Assembly: GCF_002119685.1 (NCBI RefSeq)
Contig: NZ_CP021108.1
Span: forward strand, 2,232,001 to 2,296,000
Direction of reading: 5' to 3'
DNA length: 64,000 nt
From: Bordetella genomosp. 8
GTDB taxonomy: Bacteria > Pseudomonadota > Gammaproteobacteria > Burkholderiales > Burkholderiaceae_B
The notes beneath the pieces were generated by a model. It saw only the letters and a list, made by a program, of their open reading frames with translations. It was not told the origin of the DNA and ran no database searches. Position numbers and translations under genes: made by a program. Shown in pieces: positions 51,147 to 60,335 of the stretch (positions are counted from its first letter, which is position 1; each line of letters starts with the position of its first letter).

Positions 51147-52139
51147 TCAATCGATCTTCAGATTGCTGCTCTTGACCAGATCGTCGAACTGGGCGACTTC
51201 GTCGCGCAGCTGCTTCTCGAAGCTCTGCGGCGTGCTGTCGGTGATGGGTTGCAGCCCGGCTGTCGCCATCTGGGCGGCGAACTCGGGCGTGCGGGCGGCG
51301 CTTTGCAGCGAACGCGCGAGAAGGTCGATGACGGCGGGGGGCGTGCCCTTGGGCATCATCAGCCCGTACCAGGAGTCCAGGCGGAACTGCTTCAGTTCCG
51401 GCTCGCTGCTGGATTCGGCGAAGGTAGGCACGTCGGGCAGCAGCGGCGAACGCGCCGGCGCCGCAACGGCCAACGCGCGCACCTGACCGGCCTTGATCTG
51501 CGGCAACACCGATCCCAGCGTGGCGAACGACATGGCGACGTGACCGGCCATCACATCGCTGATGGCGGGCGCGGCGCCCTTGTACGGCACGTGCAGGATC
51601 GAGGTGTGGGTCAGCTTCTTGAACAGCTCGGCGGACAGGTGCGGCGTGCCGCCGCTACCGGCCGACGCGTAGGAGTACTTGCCCGGGTTGCTGCGCAGCA
51701 CCGCCAGGAATTCCTTCAGGTCCTTGGCGGGGAAGTCCTTGTTGACGACGAGCACCGTGGGGGCGACCGCGACCGCGGCGACTGGAGCGAAGTCGTCGAT
51801 GCTCTTGAAGGGCAGATCGCGGTAAAGCACCGCGTTGATGGTGTGATTCGTCGCGGCGATCAGGCCCGTATAGCCGTCGGGGGTGGCGCGTGCCACCATG
51901 GCCGCGGCGATGGTGGCATTCGCGCCTGGGCGGTTTTCCACGATCACGGTTTGTCCCAGGCTCTTGCCGAGATCGTTGGCCACGACGCGCGCCACGATGT
52001 CGGTTGGTCCGCCTACCGCGAAGCCGACGACAAGGCGGACCGGGCGTACGGGGTAGTTGTCGGCTGCCATGACGGTGGTCGTGGCGATAACAGCCGAGGC
52101 CGCGACGACAGCGCGGCCCAGGAAAGTGCAAAGTTTCAT
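51147..52139 (-). CDS. Bug/TctC-family periplasmic solute-binding receptor
   Basis: 330 residues with a signal peptide (about 25 residues ending VMAAD), then NYPVRPVRLVVGFAVGGPTD, VENRPGANATI and ARATPDGYTG. First gene of the minus-strand run toward ALDH and AKR; diverges from the IclR gene at 52383. Ligand unknown. Confidence 0.9.
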   Translation of the reverse strand: MKLCTFLGRAVVAASAVIATTTVMAADNYPVRPVRLVVGFAVGGPTDIVARVVANDLGKSLGQTVIVENRPGANATIAAAMVARATPDGYTGLIAATNHTINAVLYRDLPFKSIDDFAPVAAVAVAPTVLVVNKDFPAKDLKEFLAVLRSNPGKYSYASAGSGGTPHLSAELFKKLTHTSILHVPYKGAAPAISDVMAGHVAMSFATLGSVLPQIKAGQVRALAVAAPARSPLLPDVPTFAESSSEPELKQFRLDSWYGLMMPKGTPPAVIDLLARSLQSAARTPEFAAQMATAGLQPITDSTPQSFEKQLRDEVAQFDDLVKSSNLKID

Positions 52140-52246
52140 GGGTCAATTCCAGAAAGATTTTTTGGAATTGCACGCGCTGCCTCCACCTCTCTGCGTCTCT
52201 GGAATGCATGGACGCTTGGATTGCCGCTGGTGCAATATCGAAATAA

Positions 52247-52298
52247 TAGAACTGAGTCCTGTTCTACGCAACTGAAAAATAAAACAGAGTCCTGTCTA
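52247..52298. promoter_or_regulatory. tandem IclR-type sites between Bug and IclR genes
   Basis: TAGAAC (52247-52252) and GTTCTA (52261-52266) form a perfect inverted repeat with an 8-base spacer. A near-copy of the same 19-base unit follows at 52281-52298 (AAAACAGAGTCCTGTCTA), 33 bases downstream, about three helical turns. Likely operators of the IclR gene for itself and the divergent Bug operon. Confidence 0.55.
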
Positions 52299-52382
52299 GT
52301 GGAATTATGCTCGCGTGCGACAATCTGTCCCTCTGCGAACGGTGCCCTGTGGGTGAGCCCTGTGGTGAGCAAAAAGGAAAGC

Positions 52383-53123
52383 ATGGCTGAGTCGAAGTCC
52401 GAACCGGAAGACAAGGGGGTCGCCGCGGTCAGTCGCGCCCTGAGCCTGCTGGCCGCTTTCCGGAAAGACGACTACAGCCTTACCCTGACCGAGCTGTCGA
52501 TACGCGTCGGTCTCTACAAAAGCACGGCGTCCCGCCTGATTGATACCCTGGTGCGGGAGGGATACCTGTATCGCATCTCGGACGGCAGCTATCAGCTCGG
52601 CGCCAAGCCCCTGCAATTGGGCGCCATCTTCCAGCGGCAGATGCGTACGGCGGAATACGTTCCGCCTTTCCTGCATCGGATCGTCGAGGCATTGGGAGAA
52701 AGCGCGTCGTTCTACATTCCGCAGAACGAGGGGCGGCTATGCCTGCATCGCGTCAGCGCCAGCAACCAGGTGATCGTCGACTCGGTGCGCGAGGGCGATT
52801 GGCTGCCGCTGGAAGGGGGCGCCACCGGGACCATACTGCTGGCATTCCGTGGGGAGCCCGGCAAGGAAATGGACGACGTGCGCGTGCAGTTGTGGGCAGC
52901 TACATTCGGGGGCGCCCACCCGGAAATGGCGGCCGTGGCCGTGCCTGTATTTGGCGCGCAGCAAGTGCTGCTGGGCGCGCTCAGCGTATCGGGTCCACGA
53001 TACCGGCTGGAAGCGCGAGGGGCGGCGTCCATGTGGCCCACGCTGATGCGTGCCGCGCGTGAACTGACTGCTTTGCTGGGCGGCGACACGGCCGCGTTTG
53101 ACGCCCGCCTGGCTGCTGTTTGA
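52383..53123 (+). CDS. IclR-family transcriptional regulator
   Basis: 246 residues, paralogue of the regulator at 12747. HTH ELSIRVGLYKSTASRLIDTLVREG, wing DGSYQLGAKPLQLG, then the effector domain with GDWLPLEGGATGTILLAF. AAAGGAAA lies before ATG 52383. Diverges from Bug-ALDH-AKR and probably controls it. Confidence 0.9.
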   Translation: MAESKSEPEDKGVAAVSRALSLLAAFRKDDYSLTLTELSIRVGLYKSTASRLIDTLVREGYLYRISDGSYQLGAKPLQLGAIFQRQMRTAEYVPPFLHRIVEALGESASFYIPQNEGRLCLHRVSASNQVIVDSVREGDWLPLEGGATGTILLAFRGEPGKEMDDVRVQLWAATFGGAHPEMAAVAVPVFGAQQVLLGALSVSGPRYRLEARGAASMWPTLMRAARELTALLGGDTAAFDARLAAV

Positions 53124-53215
53124 TTCCGGCTTCCCGATCCGCGGATCGCTTCCCGGGTTTCCACCAATACTGCGTGCCCGCAGCTCGCTTTAGACTTTTC
53201 ATTAAATAAATAAGA

Positions 53216-53308
53216 GTTCGCATTCCGAACTTGGATACGAACTTTTCGCCGTCGAGCCCTGCTCGATTTTTTTGGCGAAGAATATAAATAAAAGTTCGCA
53301 TTCCGAAT
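53216..53308. promoter_or_regulatory. two GTTCG-N5-CGAA sites upstream of the IclR-aldolase cluster
   Basis: GTTCG-CATTC-CGAAC at 53216-53230 is a perfect inverted repeat. An almost identical copy, GTTCG-CATTC-CGAAT, lies at 53294-53308, 78 bases away. The 14 bases GTTCGCATTCCGAA are identical in both. They precede the IclR gene at 53338. Such pairs are typical of IclR/PcaR autoregulation. Confidence 0.6.
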
Positions 53309-53337
53309 TAACTGGTCTGCGGATGTCAGGAGACAAG

Positions 53338-54168
53338 ATGGCGTTGGAAGAAAAGCCGGATCCGGCGGAAGCCAAGAACCTGGTGCAGTCCCTGGCCAAG
53401 GGCTTCCGCATCCTGGAAGCGTTCACCTCGCAGGAGCCCGAGTTGACCATGGCCGACGTAGCCAGGCGGGCGGGCGTGGACAACGCGACAGCCTTTCGCT
53501 TCCTGAACACGCTCGTGGCGATCGGCTACGTGCAGCGGGTCGAAGGCACGCGCAAATTCCGCCTTTCGTTGAAGGTGCTGGACCTGGGCTTCCACGCGAT
53601 CGCCCGATCCGACCTGCGCGCCCGCGCGCGGCCCATCCTGCGTGGGCTGGTGGGCGAGGTGAACGAGGCCGCGTCGGTCGGCGTGCTCGACGGCCCGGAA
53701 GTCATGTACGCGGAGCGGGTGCAGGCGGGGCTGACGCGGCTGGCCGTCGATATCCGCATCGGCAGCCGCGTTCCTGCTTACTCCAGCGCGGTAGGCCAGG
53801 CCATCCTGGCGTGGTCGGACGACGACACGCGCAAGGAAGTGCTGCAGGCGCGACCGCTGAAGGCGCTGACCGCCACCACCATCACCGACGTGGATACCTT
53901 GCTCGCGCGGTTGGACGCGATACGCAAGCTCGGCTATGCGGTCTCCGACCAGGAAACCGTGTCCGGCCTGTATGTCGTGGCCGCCCCCGTGTTCGACCAG
54001 GATGGCGTGCCCGTAGCGGCGTTGAGCGTTGCCGCGCCGGCCATCCGGACGACGCTGAAGGACTTCGTGGACTCGACGGCGCAGCCCGTCGTGCAGGCCG
54101 CGAATGAATTGTCGAAAGCCTTGGCCACGATCGGAAGTTTCGCGCCGCACCGTTTGGCCGGCGGCTGA
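53338..54168 (+). CDS. IclR-family transcriptional regulator (PcaR-like)
   Basis: 276 residues. HTH DVARRAGVDNATAFRFLNTLVAIGYV, then IclR domain with IGSRVPAYSSAVGQAILAW and GLYVVAAPVFDQDG. The start ATG follows AGGAGA. It heads the plus-strand catabolic cluster and is the probable binder of the twin palindromes. Confidence 0.9.
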   Translation: MALEEKPDPAEAKNLVQSLAKGFRILEAFTSQEPELTMADVARRAGVDNATAFRFLNTLVAIGYVQRVEGTRKFRLSLKVLDLGFHAIARSDLRARARPILRGLVGEVNEAASVGVLDGPEVMYAERVQAGLTRLAVDIRIGSRVPAYSSAVGQAILAWSDDDTRKEVLQARPLKALTATTITDVDTLLARLDAIRKLGYAVSDQETVSGLYVVAAPVFDQDGVPVAALSVAAPAIRTTLKDFVDSTAQPVVQAANELSKALATIGSFAPHRLAGG

Positions 54169-54230
54169 CGCCATCCATCACAAGACCATTACGCCAGAAA
54201 GGCGTAGCCCATTCACGCACGGAGACAACC

Positions 54231-55172
54231 TTGGCAAAGATCGACTATCACGGCATCATTCCCGCCATCGCGGTGCCTTTCAACAAGGACTACAGCATCA
54301 ACGAACCCAACCTGCGCCAATTCGCGCAGTGGTTGGGCAGGCAGCCCGGTATTTCCGCCCTGATGACCAACGGCCATACAGGCGAGGTCTTTTCGCTGAC
54401 GCCGCGCGAGCGCGCGCAAGTCACGCGGATCACCGCCGAGGCCGTGAAAGGCATCTGCCCGGTGGTTTCCTCGGTGGTGTGCGAAGGCATCAACGACGCG
54501 GTCGAACAGGCCGGTTGGGCGAAAGAGGCGGGCGCGGACGCGCTGGACATCATGCCCCCGCATCATTGGCTGCGCTTCGGCTTCAAGCCCGAGCATTGCC
54601 TGGACTACTTCAGTGCGATCGGCGAAGCGACCCGGCTGCCCCTGATCGTGCACATCTATCCGGCCTGGACGCGCGGCTCGTATTCGACGGACCTGCTGGC
54701 GGAACTGGCGCGCATGCCGCATGTGGCCGCGTTCAAGATGGGCGAGCGGGAAATGAACAAGTACGCCCGCGACATCAAGGCGATCCGCGAAGCCGATCCT
54801 TCCAAGGCCTTGCTGACCTGCCATGACGAGTACCTGCTGGCGTCCATGGTGCAGGGCATAGACGGCGCCCTGGTCGGCTTCGCCTCGCTGGTGCCGGGAT
54901 TGATCAACGACCTGCTGCTGGCGGTGAAGAAGGGCGATCTGAAAGAGGCCATGCACGTGCAAAGCCTGATCACGCCCCTGAAGGACGCGGTCTATGGCAG
55001 CGGAGAGCCGACGGGTGAAGCCCACGGCCGGATGAAGGCCGCCATGGCCATGGCGGGGATCATTGCCGACGGTACCGTGCGGCCGCCGACGCATGCACCC
55101 AGCAAGCAGGAACTGCAGGTGATCGAAGAGGCCCTGCGCCACGCCAACCTGCTCAAGAAGTCGGCGGCCTGA
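54231..55172 (+). CDS. dihydrodipicolinate synthase/N-acetylneuraminate lyase family aldolase
   Basis: DapA-fold class I aldolase of 313 residues with Schiff-base Lys169 (AAFKMGE) and Tyr143 (HIYPAW). The N-terminal motif reads TNGHTGEVFSLT instead of TGTTGE, so the substrate is not that of DapA itself; aldol cleavage or hydration of a keto acid is likely. TTG 54231 with GGAGA upstream. First enzyme of the cluster, followed by an SDR. Confidence 0.85.
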   Translation: MAKIDYHGIIPAIAVPFNKDYSINEPNLRQFAQWLGRQPGISALMTNGHTGEVFSLTPRERAQVTRITAEAVKGICPVVSSVVCEGINDAVEQAGWAKEAGADALDIMPPHHWLRFGFKPEHCLDYFSAIGEATRLPLIVHIYPAWTRGSYSTDLLAELARMPHVAAFKMGEREMNKYARDIKAIREADPSKALLTCHDEYLLASMVQGIDGALVGFASLVPGLINDLLLAVKKGDLKEAMHVQSLITPLKDAVYGSGEPTGEAHGRMKAAMAMAGIIADGTVRPPTHAPSKQELQVIEEALRHANLLKKSAA

Positions 55173-55175
55173 GCC

Positions 55176-55865
55176 ATGGGCAGGCACGCGGTGGTCTCGG
55201 GCACCAGCTCCGGCATCGGGCAGGCGACCGCGCGTCGCCTGCTGGAGGATGGCTGGACGGTGACTGGGCTGGACCTGACGCCTTCGACGCTGCGCCACGA
55301 CGCGTTCCGCGGCACGGTTTGCGACCTGCGCGACCTGGGGACCTTAAAGGAGGCCTTGAAGCAGGCGCAGTCGGCCTCGGACGGCGTCCATGCGATGGTC
55401 CATTGCGCCGGCCACATGAAGACGGCGCCGCTGGGTTCGCTGGACCCGGACGCCAGCCTGGAGATGTGGCGCGTGCACGTACTGGCCGCGCAGGCCATGG
55501 CGGACGTACTGCTGCCCGGCATGCCGGACGAAGGTCGGGTGGTCCTGATCGGCAGCCGGACGGCCAGCGGCGCGGCGGGACGCAGCGAGTATGCCGCGTG
55601 CAAGTCCGCGCTGACGGGCATGGCGCGTTCCTGGGCCCAGGAGGTCGTCAAGCGCCGGATCACCGTGAACGTGGTATCGCCGGCGGCGACACGGACCGCC
55701 ATGCTGGACGATCCCGCGCGCGCCAAGGCGCCGCCCGTGCTGCCCCCGATGGGGCGGTACATCGAGGCCGATGAAGTCGCGGGCACGGTGGGATTCCTGC
55801 TGTCGCCGGGCGCCGGCGGCATCACTGGTCAGAACATCGTGATCTGTGCGGGTGCTTCGTTATAG
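55176..55865 (+). CDS. short-chain dehydrogenase/reductase
   Basis: SDR of 229 residues with SGTSSGIG in the cofactor site and YAACK at the active site. Starts three bases after the aldolase stop. Likely oxidises or reduces a product of the aldolase or substrate of the importer. Confidence 0.88.
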   Translation: MGRHAVVSGTSSGIGQATARRLLEDGWTVTGLDLTPSTLRHDAFRGTVCDLRDLGTLKEALKQAQSASDGVHAMVHCAGHMKTAPLGSLDPDASLEMWRVHVLAAQAMADVLLPGMPDEGRVVLIGSRTASGAAGRSEYAACKSALTGMARSWAQEVVKRRITVNVVSPAATRTAMLDDPARAKAPPVLPPMGRYIEADEVAGTVGFLLSPGAGGITGQNIVICAGASL

Positions 55866-55903
55866 CGGCCCGGGCGCACGATGAATGCTGGAGGAGACTG
55901 AAT

Positions 55904-56764
55904 ATGAGAAATACCCTGGCCGTCGCGCCATCGATGTCGGCGGCGAATACAGCCTCGCTGAAGGTGGTGGACGCCGCCGCTGCCCCGCGTACCGAGCTGA
56001 TACGCATCCAGAATGTGTCGAAGACCTATACGACCGCGTCGGGCGATGCGGTGCACGCGGTCGACAACGTCGATCTGTCCATCACCGATGGCGAGTTCGT
56101 CTGCATCGTCGGTCCGTCGGGATGCGGCAAGAGCACGCTGTTGCGCATGCTCGCGGGTCTCGACAGCTACGACGACGGCAGCCTGACCCTGAATGGGGTG
56201 GACGTGACCGGTCCGTCGGGTGACGTCGGCGTGGTCTTCCAGGCCGCCAATCTGTTGCCCTGGATCACGGTGCGCGAGAACGTCGCCTTGCCCTTGCGCG
56301 TGGGTGGCCGGCGGGAGTCGGCCGAGCAGCGCATCACGGACCTGCTGGCGATCGCGGGCTTGAAGGACTTTGGCGAACGCTACCCCTACGAGCTGTCGGG
56401 CGGCATGCAGCAGCGCGCGGGCATCTGCCGCGCTCTGGCCCGCGATCCCGGGATCCTGCTCATGGACGAGCCCTTCGGCGCGCTGGACGCCCTGACGCGC
56501 GAGCGCATGAACGCCGAGCTGCAGCGCATCTGGCAGGCCAATGCGAAAACCGTCGTCCTCATCACCCACAGTATTTCGGAGGCGATCTTCCTGGCCGACC
56601 GCGTGGTGGTGATGTCCGCGCGGCCGGGGCGGGTGCTGCGCGAGATCGAGATCCCCATTCCGCGTCCCCGGACCTTCGATTCCATCGTCAGTCATCCGGA
56701 GTATGCGCGGCTGGCGCGCGAGATCCGGGCACTGTTGAACGAGCAGGAGAGCACACATGAGTAA
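55904..56764 (+). CDS. ABC transporter ATPase, SsuB/TauB-type
   Basis: 286-residue ATPase with Walker A GPSGCGKST, the LSGGMQQRAGICRAL signature and Walker B ILLMDEPFGALD. About 35 extra residues at the N terminus. Overlaps the permease by eight bases. Drives uptake of a sulfonate-, nitrate- or bicarbonate-type ligand group. Confidence 0.92.
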   Translation: MRNTLAVAPSMSAANTASLKVVDAAAAPRTELIRIQNVSKTYTTASGDAVHAVDNVDLSITDGEFVCIVGPSGCGKSTLLRMLAGLDSYDDGSLTLNGVDVTGPSGDVGVVFQAANLLPWITVRENVALPLRVGGRRESAEQRITDLLAIAGLKDFGERYPYELSGGMQQRAGICRALARDPGILLMDEPFGALDALTRERMNAELQRIWQANAKTVVLITHSISEAIFLADRVVVMSARPGRVLREIEIPIPRPRTFDSIVSHPEYARLAREIRALLNEQESTHE

Positions 56765-57620
56765 TGCGGCCTTGCAACCCATGTCAGCCGCCAGGAAGTC
56801 AGCCGCGACGAAGGCGAGTCGAACGGAACCCCGGCGCGTCAAACGATCCCTGGACGGTTCGGCGATCGCGCTTGCCGGCTTCGTGGTGCTGATCGCGCTG
56901 TGGTTCTTGAGCGTGCGCTTCCTGCACGTGCCGTCGTATATCCTGCCCGATCCCATGAAGGTGCTGCATGCGCTGTGGGCGGGGCTGGCCGTCGATCCCA
57001 CCAGCGCCACAGGCTTCTATCGTCCGCTCTGGAGCACCTTGAGCAATGCCGCCCTGGGGTTCCTGATCGGTTCGGTCACAGGCCTGGTGCTGGGCTCCCT
57101 GATGGCGGAAAGCAAGGTGGTGGAAAAGCTGGTCATGCCCTACGCCTTCGCCTTGCAGAGCCTGCCGAAAGTCGCGATCGCGCCGCTGATCGTGATCTGG
57201 CTGGGCTTCGGGGATAGCAGCAAGATCGCCATCGCCGCGCTGCTGGCCTTCTTTCCGCTGCTGATCAACAGCTTTACGGGCTTGCGTGCGACCGAGCCGG
57301 AACGCATCGACCTGATGCGTTCGCTGTCCGCCACCCGTTTTGAGATTTACCGCATCGTCAAGCTGCCCAATGCCGCGCCCTTCATCTTCGCCGGGCTGGA
57401 TATGGCCGTGGTGTATGCGCTGCTGGGCGCCATCGTGGCGGAATTCCTGGGCGCGCAGCAGGGCATGGGTGTCGCCATTACGCAGGCGCAGTCGGTATCG
57501 GACGTGGCGGGTGTCTTCGCCCTGTTGATCATCCTTGGGGTGATGGGGGTGTTGCTGCACGGCGCGGTGAATCGCATCGAACGTCGGGTCGTCCATTGGG
57601 CGCGCCGCAACAATCGCTGA
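56757..57620 (+). CDS. ABC transporter permease, SsuC/TauC-type
   Basis: 287 residues with about six helices and the conserved EAA-type loop (RSLSATRFEIYRIVKLPNAAPFI). Cytoplasmic N-terminal tail rich in basic residues. Partner of the ATPase above. Confidence 0.92.
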   Translation: MSNAALQPMSAARKSAATKASRTEPRRVKRSLDGSAIALAGFVVLIALWFLSVRFLHVPSYILPDPMKVLHALWAGLAVDPTSATGFYRPLWSTLSNAALGFLIGSVTGLVLGSLMAESKVVEKLVMPYAFALQSLPKVAIAPLIVIWLGFGDSSKIAIAALLAFFPLLINSFTGLRATEPERIDLMRSLSATRFEIYRIVKLPNAAPFIFAGLDMAVVYALLGAIVAEFLGAQQGMGVAITQAQSVSDVAGVFALLIILGVMGVLLHGAVNRIERRVVHWARRNNR

Positions 57621-57653
57621 TGCACCTACCAATCAAAACATAAAGGAGACAAC

Positions 57654-58727
57654 ATGCAGATCACACGCAGGGAGTGGATGCTGGCGACCAGCGCCTTTGG
57701 CGCCGCGCTGGCACTGGCGCCGAAGCGCCTGCTGGCCGCCGAGCTCAAGCCGGTGCGTTTCGGTATCGGCCAGAAGGCGATGGCGCCGAACGTCATCAAT
57801 TGCGTCATTGGCGAGGTGCTCGGCTTCAACAGGGAAGAAGGGCTGACGATACGGCCGCAGGCGCTGGGCGGAAACTCCAACGTCCAGGTGGCGGTCGACC
57901 GTGGCGACGTCGATATCGGCATCGGGGTGCCGTCCTTCGGCCTGCCGCTGCTGGCGAAGGGGGAATGGAATACCTCGATGAATTACTACGAGTACACCTA
58001 TCCGTACAAGTGGGACATCGTGGTCAAGCCGGGCTCGGACATCAAGTCCTACCAGGACCTGAAAGGCAAGAAGATAGGCGTGTCGGATTTCGCGGCCACC
58101 GATTATCCGGTCACCAAGAATGTGCTGAAAAGCCTGGGCATCGACCCGGAGAAGGACGTCAAGTTCGTCGCGGTCGGCAACGGCGTGCCGGCGGGCGTGG
58201 CGCTCGAACGCGGCGCGATCGATGCGCTGTCCTATTACGACACCGGATTCGGCCAGATCGAGGCCGCCGGTATCGCGATTACCTTCCTGAAGCGGCCGGA
58301 CAAACTGCCCATGGTGGGCGGCCAGTTCCTGATGGCGCGCAAGGAGACGTTCAATTCGCAACGCGACATGCTGGTGGGCTATGGACGGTCGGTCTGCAAG
58401 GCGTCGCAGTTCATCCTGGCCGATCCGGACGCGGGCGCGCGCGCGTTTCTCGCCATGTATCCGGAAGCGGCCCCGCGCGGGAGCGGCAAGGCCGAAGCCG
58501 TGAAGTCGATCCTGAACGCGATCAGCCGGCGGATCAAGCTGTACAACCCGCCTTATCCGAACACGAAGATGGGTGCGATCAACGAGACGGAGTTCCAGCA
58601 GGAAGCCGAGCTCAACCAGCTGAATATCAAGGACTTCAAGACCTTCTACACGAATGGCCTGATCGACGATATCAACAAGTTCGACGTGGCGAAGATCCAG
58701 GCCATGGCGAAGTCGTACCAGGGTTGA
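57654..58727 (+). CDS. ABC transporter substrate-binding protein, SsuA/NMT1-type
   Basis: 357 residues. Twin-arginine-like signal (ITRREWMLATSAFGAALALAP), then ELKPVRFGIGQKAMAPN. NMT1/SsuA-like binding protein with a DLKGKKIGVSDFAATD motif. GGAGA precedes ATG 57654. Ligand unknown, probably an aromatic or organic acid fed to the aldolase/SDR enzymes. Confidence 0.9.
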   Translation: MQITRREWMLATSAFGAALALAPKRLLAAELKPVRFGIGQKAMAPNVINCVIGEVLGFNREEGLTIRPQALGGNSNVQVAVDRGDVDIGIGVPSFGLPLLAKGEWNTSMNYYEYTYPYKWDIVVKPGSDIKSYQDLKGKKIGVSDFAATDYPVTKNVLKSLGIDPEKDVKFVAVGNGVPAGVALERGAIDALSYYDTGFGQIEAAGIAITFLKRPDKLPMVGGQFLMARKETFNSQRDMLVGYGRSVCKASQFILADPDAGARAFLAMYPEAAPRGSGKAEAVKSILNAISRRIKLYNPPYPNTKMGAINETEFQQEAELNQLNIKDFKTFYTNGLIDDINKFDVAKIQAMAKSYQG

Positions 58728-58728
58728 T

Positions 58729-59586
58729 ATGGCGTCTGGGGAAGACGATATGAAGCTCCGCGGCGCCGACAAGGTTCTTGCAGGGAATCAGGATGTCGAC
58801 GAGATTCTGGGGCTGCGGGGCAAGGCCGTGCTGGTCACCGGCGCTGCGTCCGGCCTGGGCGCCGCGACGGCCCGCGCCTTCGCCGAAGTGGGGGCCCGTG
58901 TCGTGCTCGCCGACATTTCCCCCGCGCTGGACGCGCAGGTGGCCCGCTTGTCCGACGAAGGATACGACGTTAGCGCGGCGGTGCTGGATGTCTCCAGCGA
59001 AGCGGATTGGCGGGCCGTGGCGGATCAGGTGCGAGCCCGCCATGGCCGGCTCGATGTGCTGGTGAACAATGCAGGCATCATCGTCCGCGGCGGTCTGGCG
59101 ACGCCGCTGGACCGCTGGAACCAGGTGCTGGCGGTGAATGTGACCGGCGCGTTCCTGGGCATGCGCACCATGGCGCCGCTGATGCCGGATGGGGGCGACA
59201 GTGCCATCGTCAATGTGTCGTCCACCGCGGGCCTGATCGCGCATACCGATGCGTCGTACACCACCAGCAAGTGGGCCTTGCGCGGGCTGACCAAGGCGGC
59301 CTCGCTGGAGCTCGTGGCGCGCGGCATCCGGGTCAATTCGGTGCATCCCGCCACGATCGCGACGGCCCTGACCGACGCCGCGCCGCCCGGCCATCTCGAA
59401 GCCAACCGCCACGCGATCCCGATGGGGCGCGAAGCGAGCCCGCAGGAAGTCGCGCGGACCATCGTTTTCCTGGCCTCGCGGCAGGCGTCCTTCATGACCG
59501 GCGCCGAGCTGGCGGTGGATGGCGGGCTGAGCACGTCGGGAGTTGCCTGGATGCGGCGGGCGTTTCAGCAGGCGTGGACGTCCTAG
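58729..59586 (+). CDS. short-chain dehydrogenase/reductase
   Basis: SDR of 285 residues with VTGAASGLG, NNAG and YTTSK motifs. Starts one base after the binding-protein stop; another ATG at 58750 follows GGGGAAG and may be the true start. Last gene of the 53-59 kb cluster. Substrate unknown. Confidence 0.9.
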   Translation: MASGEDDMKLRGADKVLAGNQDVDEILGLRGKAVLVTGAASGLGAATARAFAEVGARVVLADISPALDAQVARLSDEGYDVSAAVLDVSSEADWRAVADQVRARHGRLDVLVNNAGIIVRGGLATPLDRWNQVLAVNVTGAFLGMRTMAPLMPDGGDSAIVNVSSTAGLIAHTDASYTTSKWALRGLTKAASLELVARGIRVNSVHPATIATALTDAAPPGHLEANRHAIPMGREASPQEVARTIVFLASRQASFMTGAELAVDGGLSTSGVAWMRRAFQQAWTS

Positions 59587-59724
59587 CCGGCTTCTGCCAA
59601 GCCCCAGCATGCGGCGGTATATCGGTTTTCCCGATAATTAATAATCTATAAATACTATTAGGGGGGGCGGATGTTTGTTACCGTTCCTTCGTGATGGATG
59701 TGTACCGCTACAAGGACCAAGAAA

Positions 59725-60333
59725 ATGACGCTCAAAACCGAACGGCAGGCGCTCGTGAAGGAGACGATGGCTGACCTCCAGCGCATCCTGGGAGACGGCC
59801 AGCCCGACCGCGCCACGCTGGAAAAAGTCAGCCAGCGCCTGCAAGTGCTTGCTCAGCGCGCGGACCTCTTTCCCGTGGCCGAATTCCCGGAGCCCACCAA
59901 GGAATCCGGCGCGACGTCCTCGCGCTATCTGTTGGGCCAGGAATCGGAAGAGGGCATGACGCTCTATCTGAACGTCATCATCCCGGGCAAGGACACGAAG
60001 CCGCACGACCACGGAACCTGGGCGGTGATCGTCGCTGTCAGTGGCGAAGAACTGAATCGCATCTACCAGCGCGTGGATGATGGGAGCAATCCCGAGCAGG
60101 CCCGCCTGGAGCAGGTGCGCGAGTACGTGGTGAAGCCCGGATCGCCTATCAACTTCCTACCCAGGGACATCCACAGCATCCATGTCGACGGCAACCAGAC
60201 GGTGCGGCATTTCCACCTGTACGGCCAGCCCCTGGAAACGTTGACGGGCCGGCTGGGTTACGACCTGGAGACCGGCAAGGTGTCGAACTACAACAAGAAC
60301 TTCATGCGTCCCACCGTCGGCCGCGACGCGTAA
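59725..60333 (+). CDS. double-stranded beta-helix metal enzyme (cysteine dioxygenase-like, COG5553)
   Basis: Cupin-fold protein of 202 residues. Metal-binding His are seen in PHDHGTWAV (94, 96), HSIH (150, 153) and HFHLYG (162, 164). Resembles the cysteine-dioxygenase-like group, with the substrate not known. AAGGA before ATG 59725. An AT-rich promoter-like region precedes it (59620-59690). Convergent with the next gene by two bases. Confidence 0.8.
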   Translation: MTLKTERQALVKETMADLQRILGDGQPDRATLEKVSQRLQVLAQRADLFPVAEFPEPTKESGATSSRYLLGQESEEGMTLYLNVIIPGKDTKPHDHGTWAVIVAVSGEELNRIYQRVDDGSNPEQARLEQVREYVVKPGSPINFLPRDIHSIHVDGNQTVRHFHLYGQPLETLTGRLGYDLETGKVSNYNKNFMRPTVGRDA

Positions 60334-60335
60334 CG

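Noticed and set aside
51102..52382. N-terminal extension of the IclR gene at 52383
   Set aside because: It would cross the divergent Bug gene; a good ribosome site and ATG lie at 52383, where the IclR domain starts.
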